64,000 nucleotides of DNA from Scatophagus argus (taxonomy: Eukaryota; Chordata; Actinopteri; Scatophagidae): contig NC_058513.1 of assembly GCF_020382885.2 (NCBI RefSeq), forward strand, positions 14,905,641 to 14,969,640, given 5' to 3'. The notes beneath the pieces were generated by a model, which worked only from the letters and a program-made list of their open reading frames with translations, was not told where the DNA came from and searched no databases. Made by a program: the position numbers and the translations under genes. Shown piece after piece: positions 1 through 10,314 of this stretch. Numbering within the stretch: position 1 is the first letter of the stretch; every line of letters starts with the position of its first letter.

Positions 1-576
1 GAACAGTCGATGTGGGAGAGTCTTGAGAGTCAAATCGTGTCAATTGACACCAACAGTTAATTCTAATAGCTTTAACACGTTTTCTTTGCATTTTGTGTGA
101 AAATAGAAACGGTAAAAGTATGGCCAATATAGTACAATTGGTCCGACTTTTTGTTTGATTGCAGAGGCGCGGGAAGTTTGGATTGACATATACGAAAGAG
201 CATTTGAAAGCAGCACTGAGTAAATAATGCCTGGCGCAGTGCACTGGTTAGCTACACAGTCCGAACTGTGCACATAAACATCATGTACAGTCAGATACCC
301 AAGCAGCTCCGCCCGTGGAGAAACTGAAGAGCCTCGACAGGAATTTACAACCACACACAGGGTCAAGGTACCAAACATAATTTGGTTTTTGGTTTTCTTG
401 TCAAAATCAATACAAGGGTCACATGACTTTGTTCTCTTCATGTCTTTCTTCTAAAGGAAAACCAAAAAGTCATTAACCACTAAACTCAATCCACACTGGC
501 GAAACGTTTCCCCACCTTTACACATCACACCCACTACGTTATATAAATGGTCTGATGTGTTGTTGGAAAGGCGTGA
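1..576. other. Left-edge flank, no recognised gene
   Basis: No exon or repeat is recognised here. A 133-codon open frame on the minus strand (441 down to 40) resembles no family I know, has no identifiable splice context and is probably chance. Confidence 0.5.
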
Positions 577-657
577 GGTAGCGTGGCCGAGTGGTCTAAG
601 GCGCTGGATTTAGGCTCCAGTCATTTCGATGGCGTGGGTTCGAATCCCACCGCTGCC
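577..657 (+). tRNA. tRNA-Leu (anticodon TAG)
   Basis: An 81-nt cloverleaf folds completely. The acceptor stem GGTAGCG pairs with CGCTGCC at the 3' end, with one T-G pair. The D arm is GCC...GGC. The anticodon stem CTGGA/TCCAG encloses the loop TTTAGGC with anticodon TAG, which reads CUA leucine codons. The long variable arm has a small CAT/ATG stem, as expected of a type II (Leu/Ser) tRNA, and the T arm is GTGGG/CCCAC around TTCGAAT. The internal A and B box promoters are intact, and a run of five T (663-667) a few bases downstream is a normal RNA polymerase III terminator. No CCA is encoded, as is usual for eukaryotes. Confidence 0.96.
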
Positions 658-1429
658 AAACCTTTTTCATGAATCACAGGTTGCAGAGCTTGTTTGCTTC
701 ATGTTTTATTAATCCAGTGAGAGTTCAACAATATCAAACATGGAACAGGATAGAACAGAATAGAAAGAAAGACGAGACAGAAAAAAGTAACCTTTTCAGG
801 TTGCGTCTGAAGTCACCACATTGGACTGCAGTAGTGTCATCTTGTGGCTGTTTAATTATTGCAACGTAAACCCCCTTTCTTCAGATTATGCTAAATTGTA
901 GAGTGGACAGAAATATGAGATATCAACTTTTTACAATAGTGACCGACCACAAGATTACAAGAAAATGTGGTCTTGTACAACCATATCCCTCTTAATAAGA
1001 TGTTAATATTAACAATAAACTATAATTCAAATCATCAAAGTATTATCAATGTATCCCAATGAAAAATAATGGAACAGAAATGCCCTGGTTAGGGTGCAAA
1101 ACATAAGATGCAGCATCCCTGACTTGTATCAACTGAGGACCTTTATTGAATGTTCTTGCTTGTGGTCTCTCTACATTATCTCTCCAATAAAATATCCCCT
1201 CCAAAATCTTCAATAAAAGACAATGGTTCATTTAATTTAATGAATAATAACTGCAAAAAGCTGAAATGGGTGAAAATTAACAATCCTATAAAGATGTCTA
1301 CTATCCAAAGTGGTTGAAGTCGTATGTCCTATATTTAACATCCTTCAATCTTTTTCTATGTTAGACTGTGTGGATTTTCTTTGATCAGTACTGGTGGTTA
1401 GATTATATCATTTTGGGAAGTATCAGATT
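658..1429. other. Spacer with 3' UTR of tha1 copy A
   Basis: AT-rich sequence without recognised coding potential. On the minus strand it follows the stop codon of tha1 copy A. A TTTATT at 1142-1147, which is AATAAA on the minus strand, about 285 bp past the stop, is a possible polyadenylation signal. Confidence 0.45.
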
Positions 1430-3775
1430 TCACTGCTTCCCAAGTTTTTCCCTCAAGTACTGAGAAGCTACAAATTGCATTTTCTGGATGGCCAGCTGGG
1501 TATCTTCAGGGGAGATCCCAAGATGCCACACAGCCCGTATAGAACTTCCATGAAGGGGGAACATGAGAACGTGTATCCGCTGTCCCAGTGCAGCCTCCTC
1601 TCCCTCGCCAACCTGAGCCATGCGGGCACAGAACTCAGAGGGACTTAAACTGGGCTCCTGCAGATGGAAACGCACGATGTTCGTCTCCACAGAGGCCATG
1701 TCTATAGTGAACAGAGGAGGGTCACAGTCGTGCAGAGCTGGGAGAGGTGAGGAACAAAAAGGTTATGAGCAGGACAACGACAGCCTGATTTAATTTTCAC
1801 AGACAGGAATATGTGCTCCTCACCTTGAGCAAAGATTTTTGCACTGCGGTGATCTTCCTCCAGTCTTCCCACCATCTCCAGCAGTGACAGTTTCCCAGCT
1901 GCTGCTAATATGCCAGCTTGCCGCATCCCCCCACCCAGGACTTTACGGCACCGTACTGCCCTGGATATGAAGTCTTGAGGTCCAGCCAGTATGCTTCCCA
2001 CGGGGGCACCCAAACCCTGTGACACACCATAATGTCAATCTGACTTAAAGAAGTTTTATTTTGCATGCCTACAAGTTGTTGTTGTTGTTTTTTACTGACT
2101 CCGCTAACTTGTGGAATGTTATCAAAAATCTAAAATAATTCCAGGTTTTGCAGTCCCACCTTAGAGAGCGACACACTGACGGTGTGTGTGTGCTGCAGTA
2201 TGGTGGATGGAGGCACCCCCTGGGCTACAGCAGCGTTCATCACCCTGGCTCCATCCATGTGAACAGACAGACCATATCTGTCTGCTAAAGCACGAACCTT
2301 GAAGGTGGAAACAAACCATCCACAGATGATCAAACCTGCTGGACTCGCAAAATATGATGTTCCTGGCTACATACTTCAACACACACACACCTCCTGCAGG
2401 AAGGTCAGAGGTAGCACACGCCCCCCTAGTACGTTGTGCGTGTTCTCCACGCATATGAGGCGTGAGCGGGGGTAGTGTGGGTCGGGGTAACCGTGGCGGA
2501 TCTTTGATTCCAGCTGCTGCAAGTCCAATCTTCCGTCAGGGAGCGTGGTTACTAAGCTGGCATGGACACCGGCCACCTGTGTCAACACACAAATGCACAC
2601 TGACGTACAGATGAGGGGGGCAGGAGTGCAGAGATCCAGGTGGCACACTCACCTGTGCGCTCCCTCCTTGCTCGTAGATGTGCATATGGGACAGATCGCC
2701 AGCAAGCATCTCGTCGCCGCGCTCCCTGCAGTGCATCATCACTACATAATGACATGCATACACCTTTATGATCCTATAATAATAATAAAAAATTAATTTA
2801 TATATGTAATAATAAAAATAATAACAAATTGATTCAGATTCTGCCAGCGAATGCACAGCTCACCTGCGATAAGATTACTCATAGTTCCAGAGGGAACAAA
2901 CAGTGCGGCCTCCATCTGAAACATGTCAGCCGCAATCTTCTGCAACTCTGCAGAAAGCAGACGGATAATGCAAGATTGGGTGGCAGTTCTCAAGTAAAGA
3001 CGCAGCTTGACTGCAGTCATATTAAAGCAAATTCCCCCCTGACATTCAACTTGTGCAGTCAAATTCAAGGTCTAAGGACAGAGGAAAGGTATAGTACAGA
3101 TTCTAAAGCCAATTGTAACTTTAGGCTATAATAAATAAAATTAATTTTAAGCTCCTGCTGTGTCAGAATACTTAAAAATCTGCTTCTTGGACTTTACTCT
3201 TGTTGTTTACTTATTAATTAATGTTGGCAACTCGGTGGCTTCTAGGGATGATGCTCTACTTGAGGGGTCACAAAATGTACTATTTACTATTAAATGCACT
3301 AGTTTTGCAGCTGATGCAGACTTGATCACGTCTTCAACAAAATGCAGATGCACAATTCTGCAAGAATAAAGCATTACCAACTGGTTCAACAAGTTTCTAA
3401 TCAAACAGAGCAGCTCACACAGTACATAGATCATACATAAAGGCACCATAACGACGCAACCCTTCGGCTCTAACCGTTGACTGTCGGGTCTTCTCCCATC
3501 GCGTCATCTCCGACCTCAGCCTCGGCCATGGCCTGCCGCATCGCCGGCCCAGGCTTGGTCACCGTGTCGCTGCGGAGGTCCACCACCCGGGTCTGGGTCG
3601 CTCCTCCCGGTCCCGGGTAGCCATTTTTCCTCATGTTGGAGTAGTCTCTCGCGGAACTCCTTCCCAGAACGAGGGCGGTTGCTGCATGTCGAGCACCGAG
3701 CGGTTTGCTCGAAGCGACGACAACCTGGTTTAAAAGTTTGAGCATAACTCTGCAGGAGAATGTGTTCAAGTGCAT
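1430..3775 (-). CDS. tha1: L-threonine aldolase, copy A (7 exons)
   Basis: PLP-dependent enzyme that cleaves L-threonine or L-allo-threonine to glycine and acetaldehyde. Coding exons on the minus strand: 3775-3475, 2947-2864, 2741-2653, 2576-2391, 2297-2160, 2016-1824, 1737-1430. All junctions are GT-AG with matching phase, and the sum is 1299 nt, giving 432 residues. Family motifs appear in order: [48 protein letters not shown], then SLSK with the Schiff-base lysine (about Lys266), GLGAPVGS and GGGMRQAG (294-301). The N-terminal stretch of about 60 residues is basic with few acidic residues and may be a mitochondrial presequence; that is inference. The start is supported by the matching ATG in copy B. 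Human THA1P at the syntenic site is a pseudogene; this copy looks intact, with all conserved residues checked present. Confidence 0.95.
1443..2960. repeat. Near-identical duplicated block, tha1 copy A side
   Basis: This block pairs with 4942-6425 in direct orientation. It covers exon 7, up to the last few codons before the stop, through exon 2, introns included. Introns are as similar as exons, with only scattered substitutions. The main gap is an AT-rich stretch of roughly 45 bp in this copy near 2780-2830. Similarity stops sharply inside the last exon on the left and just past the exon 2 acceptor on the right. Confidence 0.93.
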
Positions 3776-3964
3776 GCTACTCCTATAATCGCTACTATGC
3801 TATGTGATTGTGTTTTAGTGTTGAACTTTGGATCGTTCAGTGTTAATCGATAATCACTGACTGCAAGGAGAGTTAATGGATGGCGGATCAGTTTGTTATC
3901 ATGCACAGAGGAGAACGAACCTAAAGGTGGCGCCATAATCCCAACAATTATACTGCATATGAGC
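3776..3964 (-). promoter_or_regulatory. 5' flank of tha1 copy A, shared with copy B
   Basis: About 120 bp here (3841-3960) is recognisably similar to 8420-8540 upstream of copy B. Shared words include cgataatcac, agttaatgga, gtgcacagag-like sequence and ggtggcgccataatc. Its position just upstream of exon 1 in both copies suggests a duplicated promoter or 5' UTR. No TATA box was identified. Confidence 0.5.
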
Positions 3965-3971
3965 ATTGACA

Positions 3972-4314
3972 GGGCGGCACGGTGGTGTAGCGATTAGCAC
4001 TGTCGCCTCATAGAAAGGTTCGAATCCCGGTCTGGGCCCTGTGTGGAGTTTGCATGTTCTCCCTGTGCCTGCGTGGGCTTTCTTCGGGTACTCCGGCTTC
4101 CTCCCACACTCCCCAAAACATGCACGTTGGGTTAATTGGCTACTCTATATTGCCCCTATAGGTGTGAGTGTGAGATTCTCTGTCTTTGTGTGTTTTCCCT
4201 GCGATTGACCGGCGACCGGTCCGGGGTGAACCCCGCCTCTCGCCCGTAGTTAGCTGGGATAGGCTCCAGCTCCCCCCGCGACCCTGACGGATAAGCGGTA
4301 TAGAAAATGGATGG
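3972..4314 (+). mobile_element. tRNA-derived SINE with target-site duplication
   Basis: A unit of about 343 bp starts GGGCGGCACGGTGGTGTAG and carries a tRNA-like head: a D-arm-like TGTAGCGATTAGCA and a B box GGTTCGAATCC near 4018-4028. It ends in an ATGGATGG-type tail. The 7-bp word ATTGACA flanks it on both sides (3965-3971 and 4315-4321) as a target-site duplication. The body (GTGTGGAGTTTGCATGTTCT and GTCAGCTGGGATAGGCTCC-like words) belongs to a repeat I remember as very common in teleost genomes; its family name is not certain to me. It sits between the two tha1 copies. Confidence 0.85.
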
Positions 4315-4321
4315 ATTGACA

Positions 4322-4931
4322 CTGACAAGTTACCAAAATTTTGTTCCACTGAATCTTATTGACAGCATAATCCAGTTTATTTTTCTCAATTTGCTTATTC
4401 TGATTTCATTCACTGATAAATTGCATACAAAATAACATCAGTTATATAGTATGTATGACAGTGTTTGTGACACAAAAAAAATCTCATAAAAATACAGTAA
4501 ACAACAAACCTTCCAATATTTTATGTAGTAACATCCTATTAGAAATAGCTACAAGAAGATAAATATCTGTGCGCAATAATATGCAAAGTCACATTAAAAT
4601 AAGTCACATGGAATAGGATGGACTTTAAACCAACATCTGTCAACACCTGGAAACTAGTAACAGTCAAAGAGATAAAAAAAATTGGAAAGAGTACCTTATA
4701 CACTGAGAAATAGAGAAGGTCTGTAAAGGAAACTGCAGAACATTGGTGACAAATAGATGGAGTGGAACAGTAAAATTACAAGTAGTGCAGAACCACTCCG
4801 CCATTTCTTCTTCATTTTTCTTTACCGTTTTATTTATTTGGGTCTGAATGTAGTAAACCCGTACTGTAAATTGTAATGTAAAATCCTGCAAAAAGTAAAA
4901 AACAATCTTTTTTGCATAGTAGGAGATTGCA
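4322..4931. other. Spacer with 3' UTR of tha1 copy B
   Basis: AT-rich sequence unrelated to the 3' flank of copy A. On the minus strand it follows the stop codon of copy B. TTTATTTATT at 4829-4838 reads AATAAATAAA on the minus strand, about 100 bp past the stop, and is a good polyadenylation signal candidate. Confidence 0.55.
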
Positions 4932-7915
4932 CTAAATCCTGAGTTTTTCCCTCAAGTACTGAGAAGCTACAAATTGCATTTTCTGGATGGCCAGCTGGGT
5001 ATCTTCAGGGGAGATCCCAAGATGCCACACAGCCCGTATAGAACTTCCATGAAGGGGGAACATGAGAACGTGTATCCGCTGTCCCAGTGCAGCCTCCTCT
5101 CCCTCGCCAACCTGAGCCATGCGGGCACAGAACTCAGAGGGACTTAAACTGGGCTCCTGCAGATGGAAACGCACGATGTTCGTCTCCACAGAGGCCATGT
5201 CTATAGTGAACAGAGGAGGGTCACAGTCGTGCAGAGCTGGGAGAGGTGAGGAACAAAAAGGTTATGAGCAGGACAACGACAGCCTGTTAGTGATTTAATT
5301 TTCACAGACAGGAATATGTGCTCCTCACCTTGAGCAAAGATTTTTGCATTGCGGTGATCTTCCTCCAGTCTTCCCACCATCTCCAGCAGTGACAGTTTTC
5401 CAGCTGCTGCTAGTAAGCCAGCATGACGTATCCCCCCACCCAGGACTTTACGGCACCGTACTGCCCTGGATATGAAGTCTTGAGGTCCAGCCAGTATGCT
5501 TCCCACGGGGGCACCCAAACCCTGTGACACACCATAATGTCAATCTGACTTAAAGAAGTTTTATTTTGCGTGCCTACAAGTTGTTGTTGTTGTTTTTTAC
5601 TGACTCAGCTAACTTGTGGAATGTTATCAAAAATCTAAAATAATTCCAGGTTTTGCAGTCCCACCTTGGAGAGCGACACACTGACGGTGTGTGTGTGCTG
5701 CAGGATGGTGGATGGAGGCACCCCCTGGGCTACAGCAGCGTTCATCAGCCTGGCTCCATCCATGTGAACGGACAGACCATATCTGTCTGCTAAAGCACGA
5801 ACCTTGAAGGTGGAAACAAACCATCCACAGATGATCAAACCTGCTGGACTCTGTGTCGCAAAATATGATGTTCCTGGCTACATACTTCAACACACACACA
5901 CCTCCTGCAGGAAGGTCAGAGGTAGCACACGCCCCCCTAGTACGTTGTGCGTGTTCTCCACGCATATGAGGCGTGAGCGGGGGTAGTGTGGGTCGGGGTA
6001 ACCGTGGCGGATCTTTGATTCCAGCTGCTGCAAGTCCAATGTTCCGTCAGGGAGTGTGGTTACTAAGCTGGCATGGACACCGGCCACCTGTGCCAACACA
6101 CAAATGCACACTGACGTACAGATGAGGGGGGCAGGAGTGCAGAGATCCAGGTGGCACACTCACCTGTGCGCTCCCTCCTTGCTCGTAGATGTGCATATGG
6201 GACAGATCGCCAGCAAGCATCTCGTCGCCGCGCTCCCTGCAGTGCACCATCACTACATAATGACATGCATACACGTTTATGACCCTATAATAATGGATTC
6301 AGACTCTGCCAACGAATGCACAGCTCACCTGCGATGAGATTACTCATGATTCCAGAGGGAACAAACAGTCCGGCCTCCATCTGAAACATGTCAGCCGCAA
6401 TCTCCTGCAACTCTGCAGAAATCAGTTCACAAAAAAATACAGATGAGCATGCACTGTCAGAACCAAATTCCTCTCAGACTTTTAAATTGCGTCATTCTTC
6501 TGTACTACTTCTCTATGCCAATAATGTGGATGAACAAATGTCCAAAAAAGGCTTTAGTTTTTGAGACACCACTAACCAAGGCCAAACAAAACACAACCAT
6601 GTTTTTACTATTTTAATGTATGACTGAATCCTACATCGACATAACCCGTTCAACAACTTTGAGGTTCGACTGCCCTGCCTCCCACTGCTGCTGCAGAGGA
6701 GTGTGTCGACACCAGATCATTTCAGATCAAAATACTTTAGATTAGAGGAACTCATGTTTATAAGTTTAAGAGTAAGAAAAATGATAAATTAAAGCTATTA
6801 TTAATTTGTATTAATATAGTATTAATAAAATGTATTAGACTAAATTTCCTGTAGACAGTCAGTGGCCCCACCTATGCCAATTTGAGGAAAAACGTGCAAA
6901 AAGTGCAGACATGTCCATGTCCATGCCAAATAAAAAAAATATGATAAAACAACCGTTACTTCTGCTTATCAACTAAAACGGGAGTCTGTTCCTGCTGCAG
7001 GTTTTCACGGTGTCAAGTCTTTCTTCAGACTCACTGACGCTCAAAAACGACCCGGCAACAGCAAAAAAAAATTTTAAGAAAACGAAAGAAAGAAAATACA
7101 GACAGGAAGCAGAGTCTCCGTAGATAAAGAAACTGCCACACACCTTACACAGTGTCACTTCCCGTTTCCGCGTATAATTATTAGGACTAAACGCATACAC
7201 GATTTAAGTCCAAAATTACATTTTGGATTACCCAAACTTGTTGGCAATTTGATCATTACGTCCAGAGACTTATCCCTTATGGACAATCCTAAATTTACAC
7301 TATTTTTGGTCTGGGGGAAAAAAATCCATCGAAATAAAATATCGTGAAATATTTTTACACAACCGTAAATATTTTTACGCAAACATAACTTCAGAAACTA
7401 CAGACGAAGTTAAGAAAACAGAGAAGTGGTTTGTAAATTGTAATTTGGACCACAAAAATAAATTTAACTTGACAATGTGGAGAACCTTTAGGCTGATGCT
7501 TTGCCAGTATACTAGTTAAAAATCTCCTGCCTGGGCCGTTCGCCTCTAATGGAGCCAGCTGGGCTGTTGTTTGCAGATGACGCATTAATTAAACTGTTTA
7601 TATAACGATATGAAACTTCGCACCAATCACTATGGGATCTTCTTCCATGCCGTCATCTCCGACTTCGGCCTCTGACATGGCCCGACGCACCGCAGGTCCA
7701 GGCTTGGCCACCGTGTCGCTCCGGAGATCAACGACACGGGAGTTAGCGGTCCCGCCCGTTGCGGGATACCTGATTTTCCAGGTGCTAGAATATCTCCGTT
7801 TCCAGGCGGCTGCGGCTGTTGTTGCTGCATCTCGTTCAGTGTGCAGTTTATTTGAAGCGACCCCGTGGTTCAAAAGTTTTTCCCAAACTCTCCAGGAAAT
7901 TTTTTTCAAATTCAT
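4932..7915 (-). CDS. tha1: L-threonine aldolase, copy B (7 exons, diverged exon 1)
   Basis: Tandem paralogue of copy A with the same predicted reaction. Exons on the minus strand: 7915-7624, 6412-6329, 6252-6164, 6087-5902, 5802-5665, 5521-5329, 5236-4932. All are GT-AG with matching phase, sum 1287 nt, 428 residues, and exons 2-6 have the same lengths as in copy A. The Schiff-base lysine (about Lys263 in SLSK), MDGAR and ENTHN are kept. Several positions that copy A shares with the family differ: TVTKP is [13 protein letters not shown] is [15 protein letters not shown] is PSGIMSN, and GGGMRQAG is GGGIRHAG. The frame is fully open, so this is not an obvious pseudogene, but activity may be changed or lost. 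Exon 1 is clearly more diverged from copy A than exons 2-7. Transcription could not be judged. Confidence 0.88.
4942..6425. repeat. Near-identical duplicated block, tha1 copy B side
   Basis: Direct-repeat partner of 1443-2960. Differences are concentrated in exon 2, with about five in 84 bp, and in a patch around 5400-5440, where the bases coding for the GGGMRQAG motif carry about six or seven substitutions. The rest, introns included, differs at only a few sites. Confidence 0.93.
6426..7623. other. Intron 1 of tha1 copy B
   Basis: About 1.2 kb, AT-rich, without recognised exons. It is not obviously similar to the 0.5-kb intron 1 of copy A (2948-3474), which contrasts with the near-identity of the other introns. 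Confidence 0.6.
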
Positions 7916-7945
7916 GATCTTAAGTAAACATGGTCAGTGCCCACA

Positions 7946-8416
7946 GGATCGTTTACGTGGTTACCATTCACTGTGTATATGAAACACAATGAATGCATTC
8001 TGGTTGCGTCCCTCGACTCATTTGCATATGTCATCTCAATGCAAATAAGCGACGTTAGGCGGGACTAGACGCCTCTCGATACTCCGGCCAAAAACGCATT
8101 AACTGATATTATCGATCTAAAATGAAGGTATATTCAGAAACTGCATAACTTATTTCTCACCTCAAATGTTTTCAGAAACACATTTCGCTGTACTGTTTTC
8201 GAGATATGAGTGAAAGTTTTCAAACCAGCCGCCATTTTGTTCTGTTTTGAAATCCCGGAGAAGACAGCCCACACGTTAAAGGGTTTAGCCAATCAGAGGC
8301 AGCCAAGAAGGATTTCCTTTGTAGATTGGTTCCCTGTTTGGAGATGTTGCCTATTGACACCGTCACGACCTCTAGCGTTGAAAAGGGGTTTCTGTTTTCA
8401 GCACCGGATCGTTTAC
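7946..8416. mobile_element. Putative insertion upstream of tha1 copy B
   Basis: The 11-bp word GGATCGTTTAC occurs at 7946-7956 and again at 8406-8416. Beyond the second copy the sequence resumes similarity to the copy A flank, where a related GGATCGTTCAG occurs once. The roughly 450 bp between could therefore be an insertion with a target duplication. The interior has no coding potential that I recognise. It reminds me of dispersed teleost repeat sequence, but I cannot name a family, and no terminal inverted repeat is obvious. Confidence 0.45.
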
Positions 8417-8419
8417 TGG

Positions 8420-8540
8420 TGTTCGATAATCACTAAGTGCAAGGAAAGTTAATGGATAACCTATATGTCCATCATTGTGCACAGAGCAGCGTGGACCTTA
8501 AGGTGGCGCCATAATCTCAGCAAAGTTAATTATACGACAT
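8420..8540 (-). promoter_or_regulatory. 5' flank of tha1 copy B, shared with copy A
   Basis: Diverged match to 3841-3960. The best preserved words are gataatcac, agttaatgga and ggtggcgccataatc. It shows that the original duplication included the upstream region, and that this part was not homogenised afterwards. Confidence 0.5.
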
Positions 8541-9509
8541 GCAACTGTCGTTTGAAACCTGTTGCGTCACTCATAACATAAACCAGGAATTTTTTTACTT
8601 CTTTACGAATTCTGATTTCTTGCACTTAGGTCCACAGATTACATGTAAAATCACAGACTTCAGTCATTACATGTAAGAAACATGTAAGATCATGTTTTTT
8701 GTAAACGTTAGTAAGCTTTGGCTGCAGTGTCTGTTGGTGTTCAGCTCGATTACATTCAAGCATTAAGAGAATTAAATCAACAGCCCTGCAAACAATGGAA
8801 ACAATCTTTTCATGTGTTTTTTTTATCATCATCGTTACTGAACATACTAATCTCATGTCACCATAACAAATGGCTCTCTGAATTCCCTGCTTTTCCCTCA
8901 AAATATTTTCAGACATATTCCTTTCTCTTTCCTCTTTAATTTAAGTCAGAAAATGTTGCATTTCATGTAGAGTGCATTCAAACTCTCATCGTGCCTTTGC
9001 ATCAATCCACTCCAGCCAGTGTGGCATGTGTCTTCCCATGCCAGTGTGTATGTTGTGTTCACAGTGTGCCGTGGTCATGAACGCTCTGAAATAACTGTGA
9101 CACCACCGGATTCTTCAGGGGTCACAGGCCTGCTTTTGGCTCGACCTTTATCCCTGTGCTGAGCCTTAAAGCTAATTCTACCTGGGTGTCACTGATCACC
9201 CTCCTATACTGTGTGGGGAGCGAGGAAGGAGGCGAAAGCGTGAAATCCCCACCTGGCGCAGACAAATGCACACACTGGTTACATCCAGCCTGTCGTCTAT
9301 TTTTATTAGCAGTGGAACTCCAAGTCCCTCAAGTCGATATTTGGAGGTGAAGCCTTGTAGGAATTTATCTGGTGTGGACTGAGATTAGTCTACGATGGAA
9401 GGTGCACTCGTTACAAAACAACTCCCTCCTCCTCCTCCTCCTCCCCCTGACACCTTTTCTTTCTGACCCACAAATGGCACAGCTGCATTCACACAAGCCA
9501 TCCGTCCTC

Positions 9510-9523
9510 TCTCTCTCTCCCTC

Positions 9524-9558
<35 letters not shown>
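9510..9558. repeat. (TC)n then (CA)n microsatellite
   Basis: A short TC run is followed by about 15 CA units; this is the first of many dinucleotide arrays in the spacer. Confidence 0.9.
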
Positions 9559-9560
<2 letters not shown>

Positions 9561-9908
9561 CGTGCTGTCTTGTCTTGTTTTAATCGCCCGGTAAAGGTCC
9601 CAGAGTGTGTTGTCAGGACCGCACCGTACTGTAGTTAAATATGATATTGCCAGTAACAGAGGCAAGTTTTATGAGCCATAACAAGTCGTCATTAAAAGTC
9701 ATTAGCAAACATCAGCGTCGTAAAAAGGCCACAGTTGGTCTCGAGAGCCCCACAAGAGCCGCGAACAGAGGGAGATAAAGATGCAACTGTGAGAGGCGGT
9801 GGATTGCAGTGATAAGATGGAGAAACTGGGAGACATTCTGAGAAGGAGTCTTTTTTTTCCAGGATCCTTGTTGGCACTGCGATCAGTAACCCTGCACTTT
9901 TGTCTATG

Positions 9909-9909
<1 letters not shown>

Positions 9910-9942
<33 letters not shown>
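9910..9942. repeat. (TG)n microsatellite
   Basis: About 16 uninterrupted TG units. Confidence 0.95.
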
Positions 9943-9946
<4 letters not shown>

Positions 9947-10246
9947 GTGCGCTCTTTGTGTTTTGTTTCTCTCAAATGCCTCCCAGCATTCCTTGCCTGT
10001 ACGTAGAGGGGAGAGTGGTGTTTTGGAGAAAATATTGAATTAGAGAAAAAGGAGGCAGAGAGGGAGAAATGAAGGAGAGGGAGAAATATTGACTCCTTCT
10101 GGGAAGGAGCGAGACGGCAACGCCTTTCCAATAACCATAAACCCACTAGGCTGAAAATAGACGGGCCGAATGAATAAACGAATGTGTTCATCCCACATGA
10201 GCTCTTCTCTTTTACAGACGGAGAGAAGTGGAGGTGACCCTCCCTG

Positions 10247-10281
10247 CTCTTCCTCCTCCTCCTTCTCCTCCTCCTCCTTGC

Positions 10282-10312
<31 letters not shown>
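10247..10312. repeat. (TCC)n then (TC)n tract
   Basis: Pyrimidine-only stretch: TCC-type trinucleotides followed by about 15 TC units. Confidence 0.9.

Positions 10313-10314
<2 letters not shown>

Noticed and set aside
40-441. 133-codon open frame on the minus strand
   Set aside because: No family resemblance, no splice context and no clear start or promoter; probably chance.
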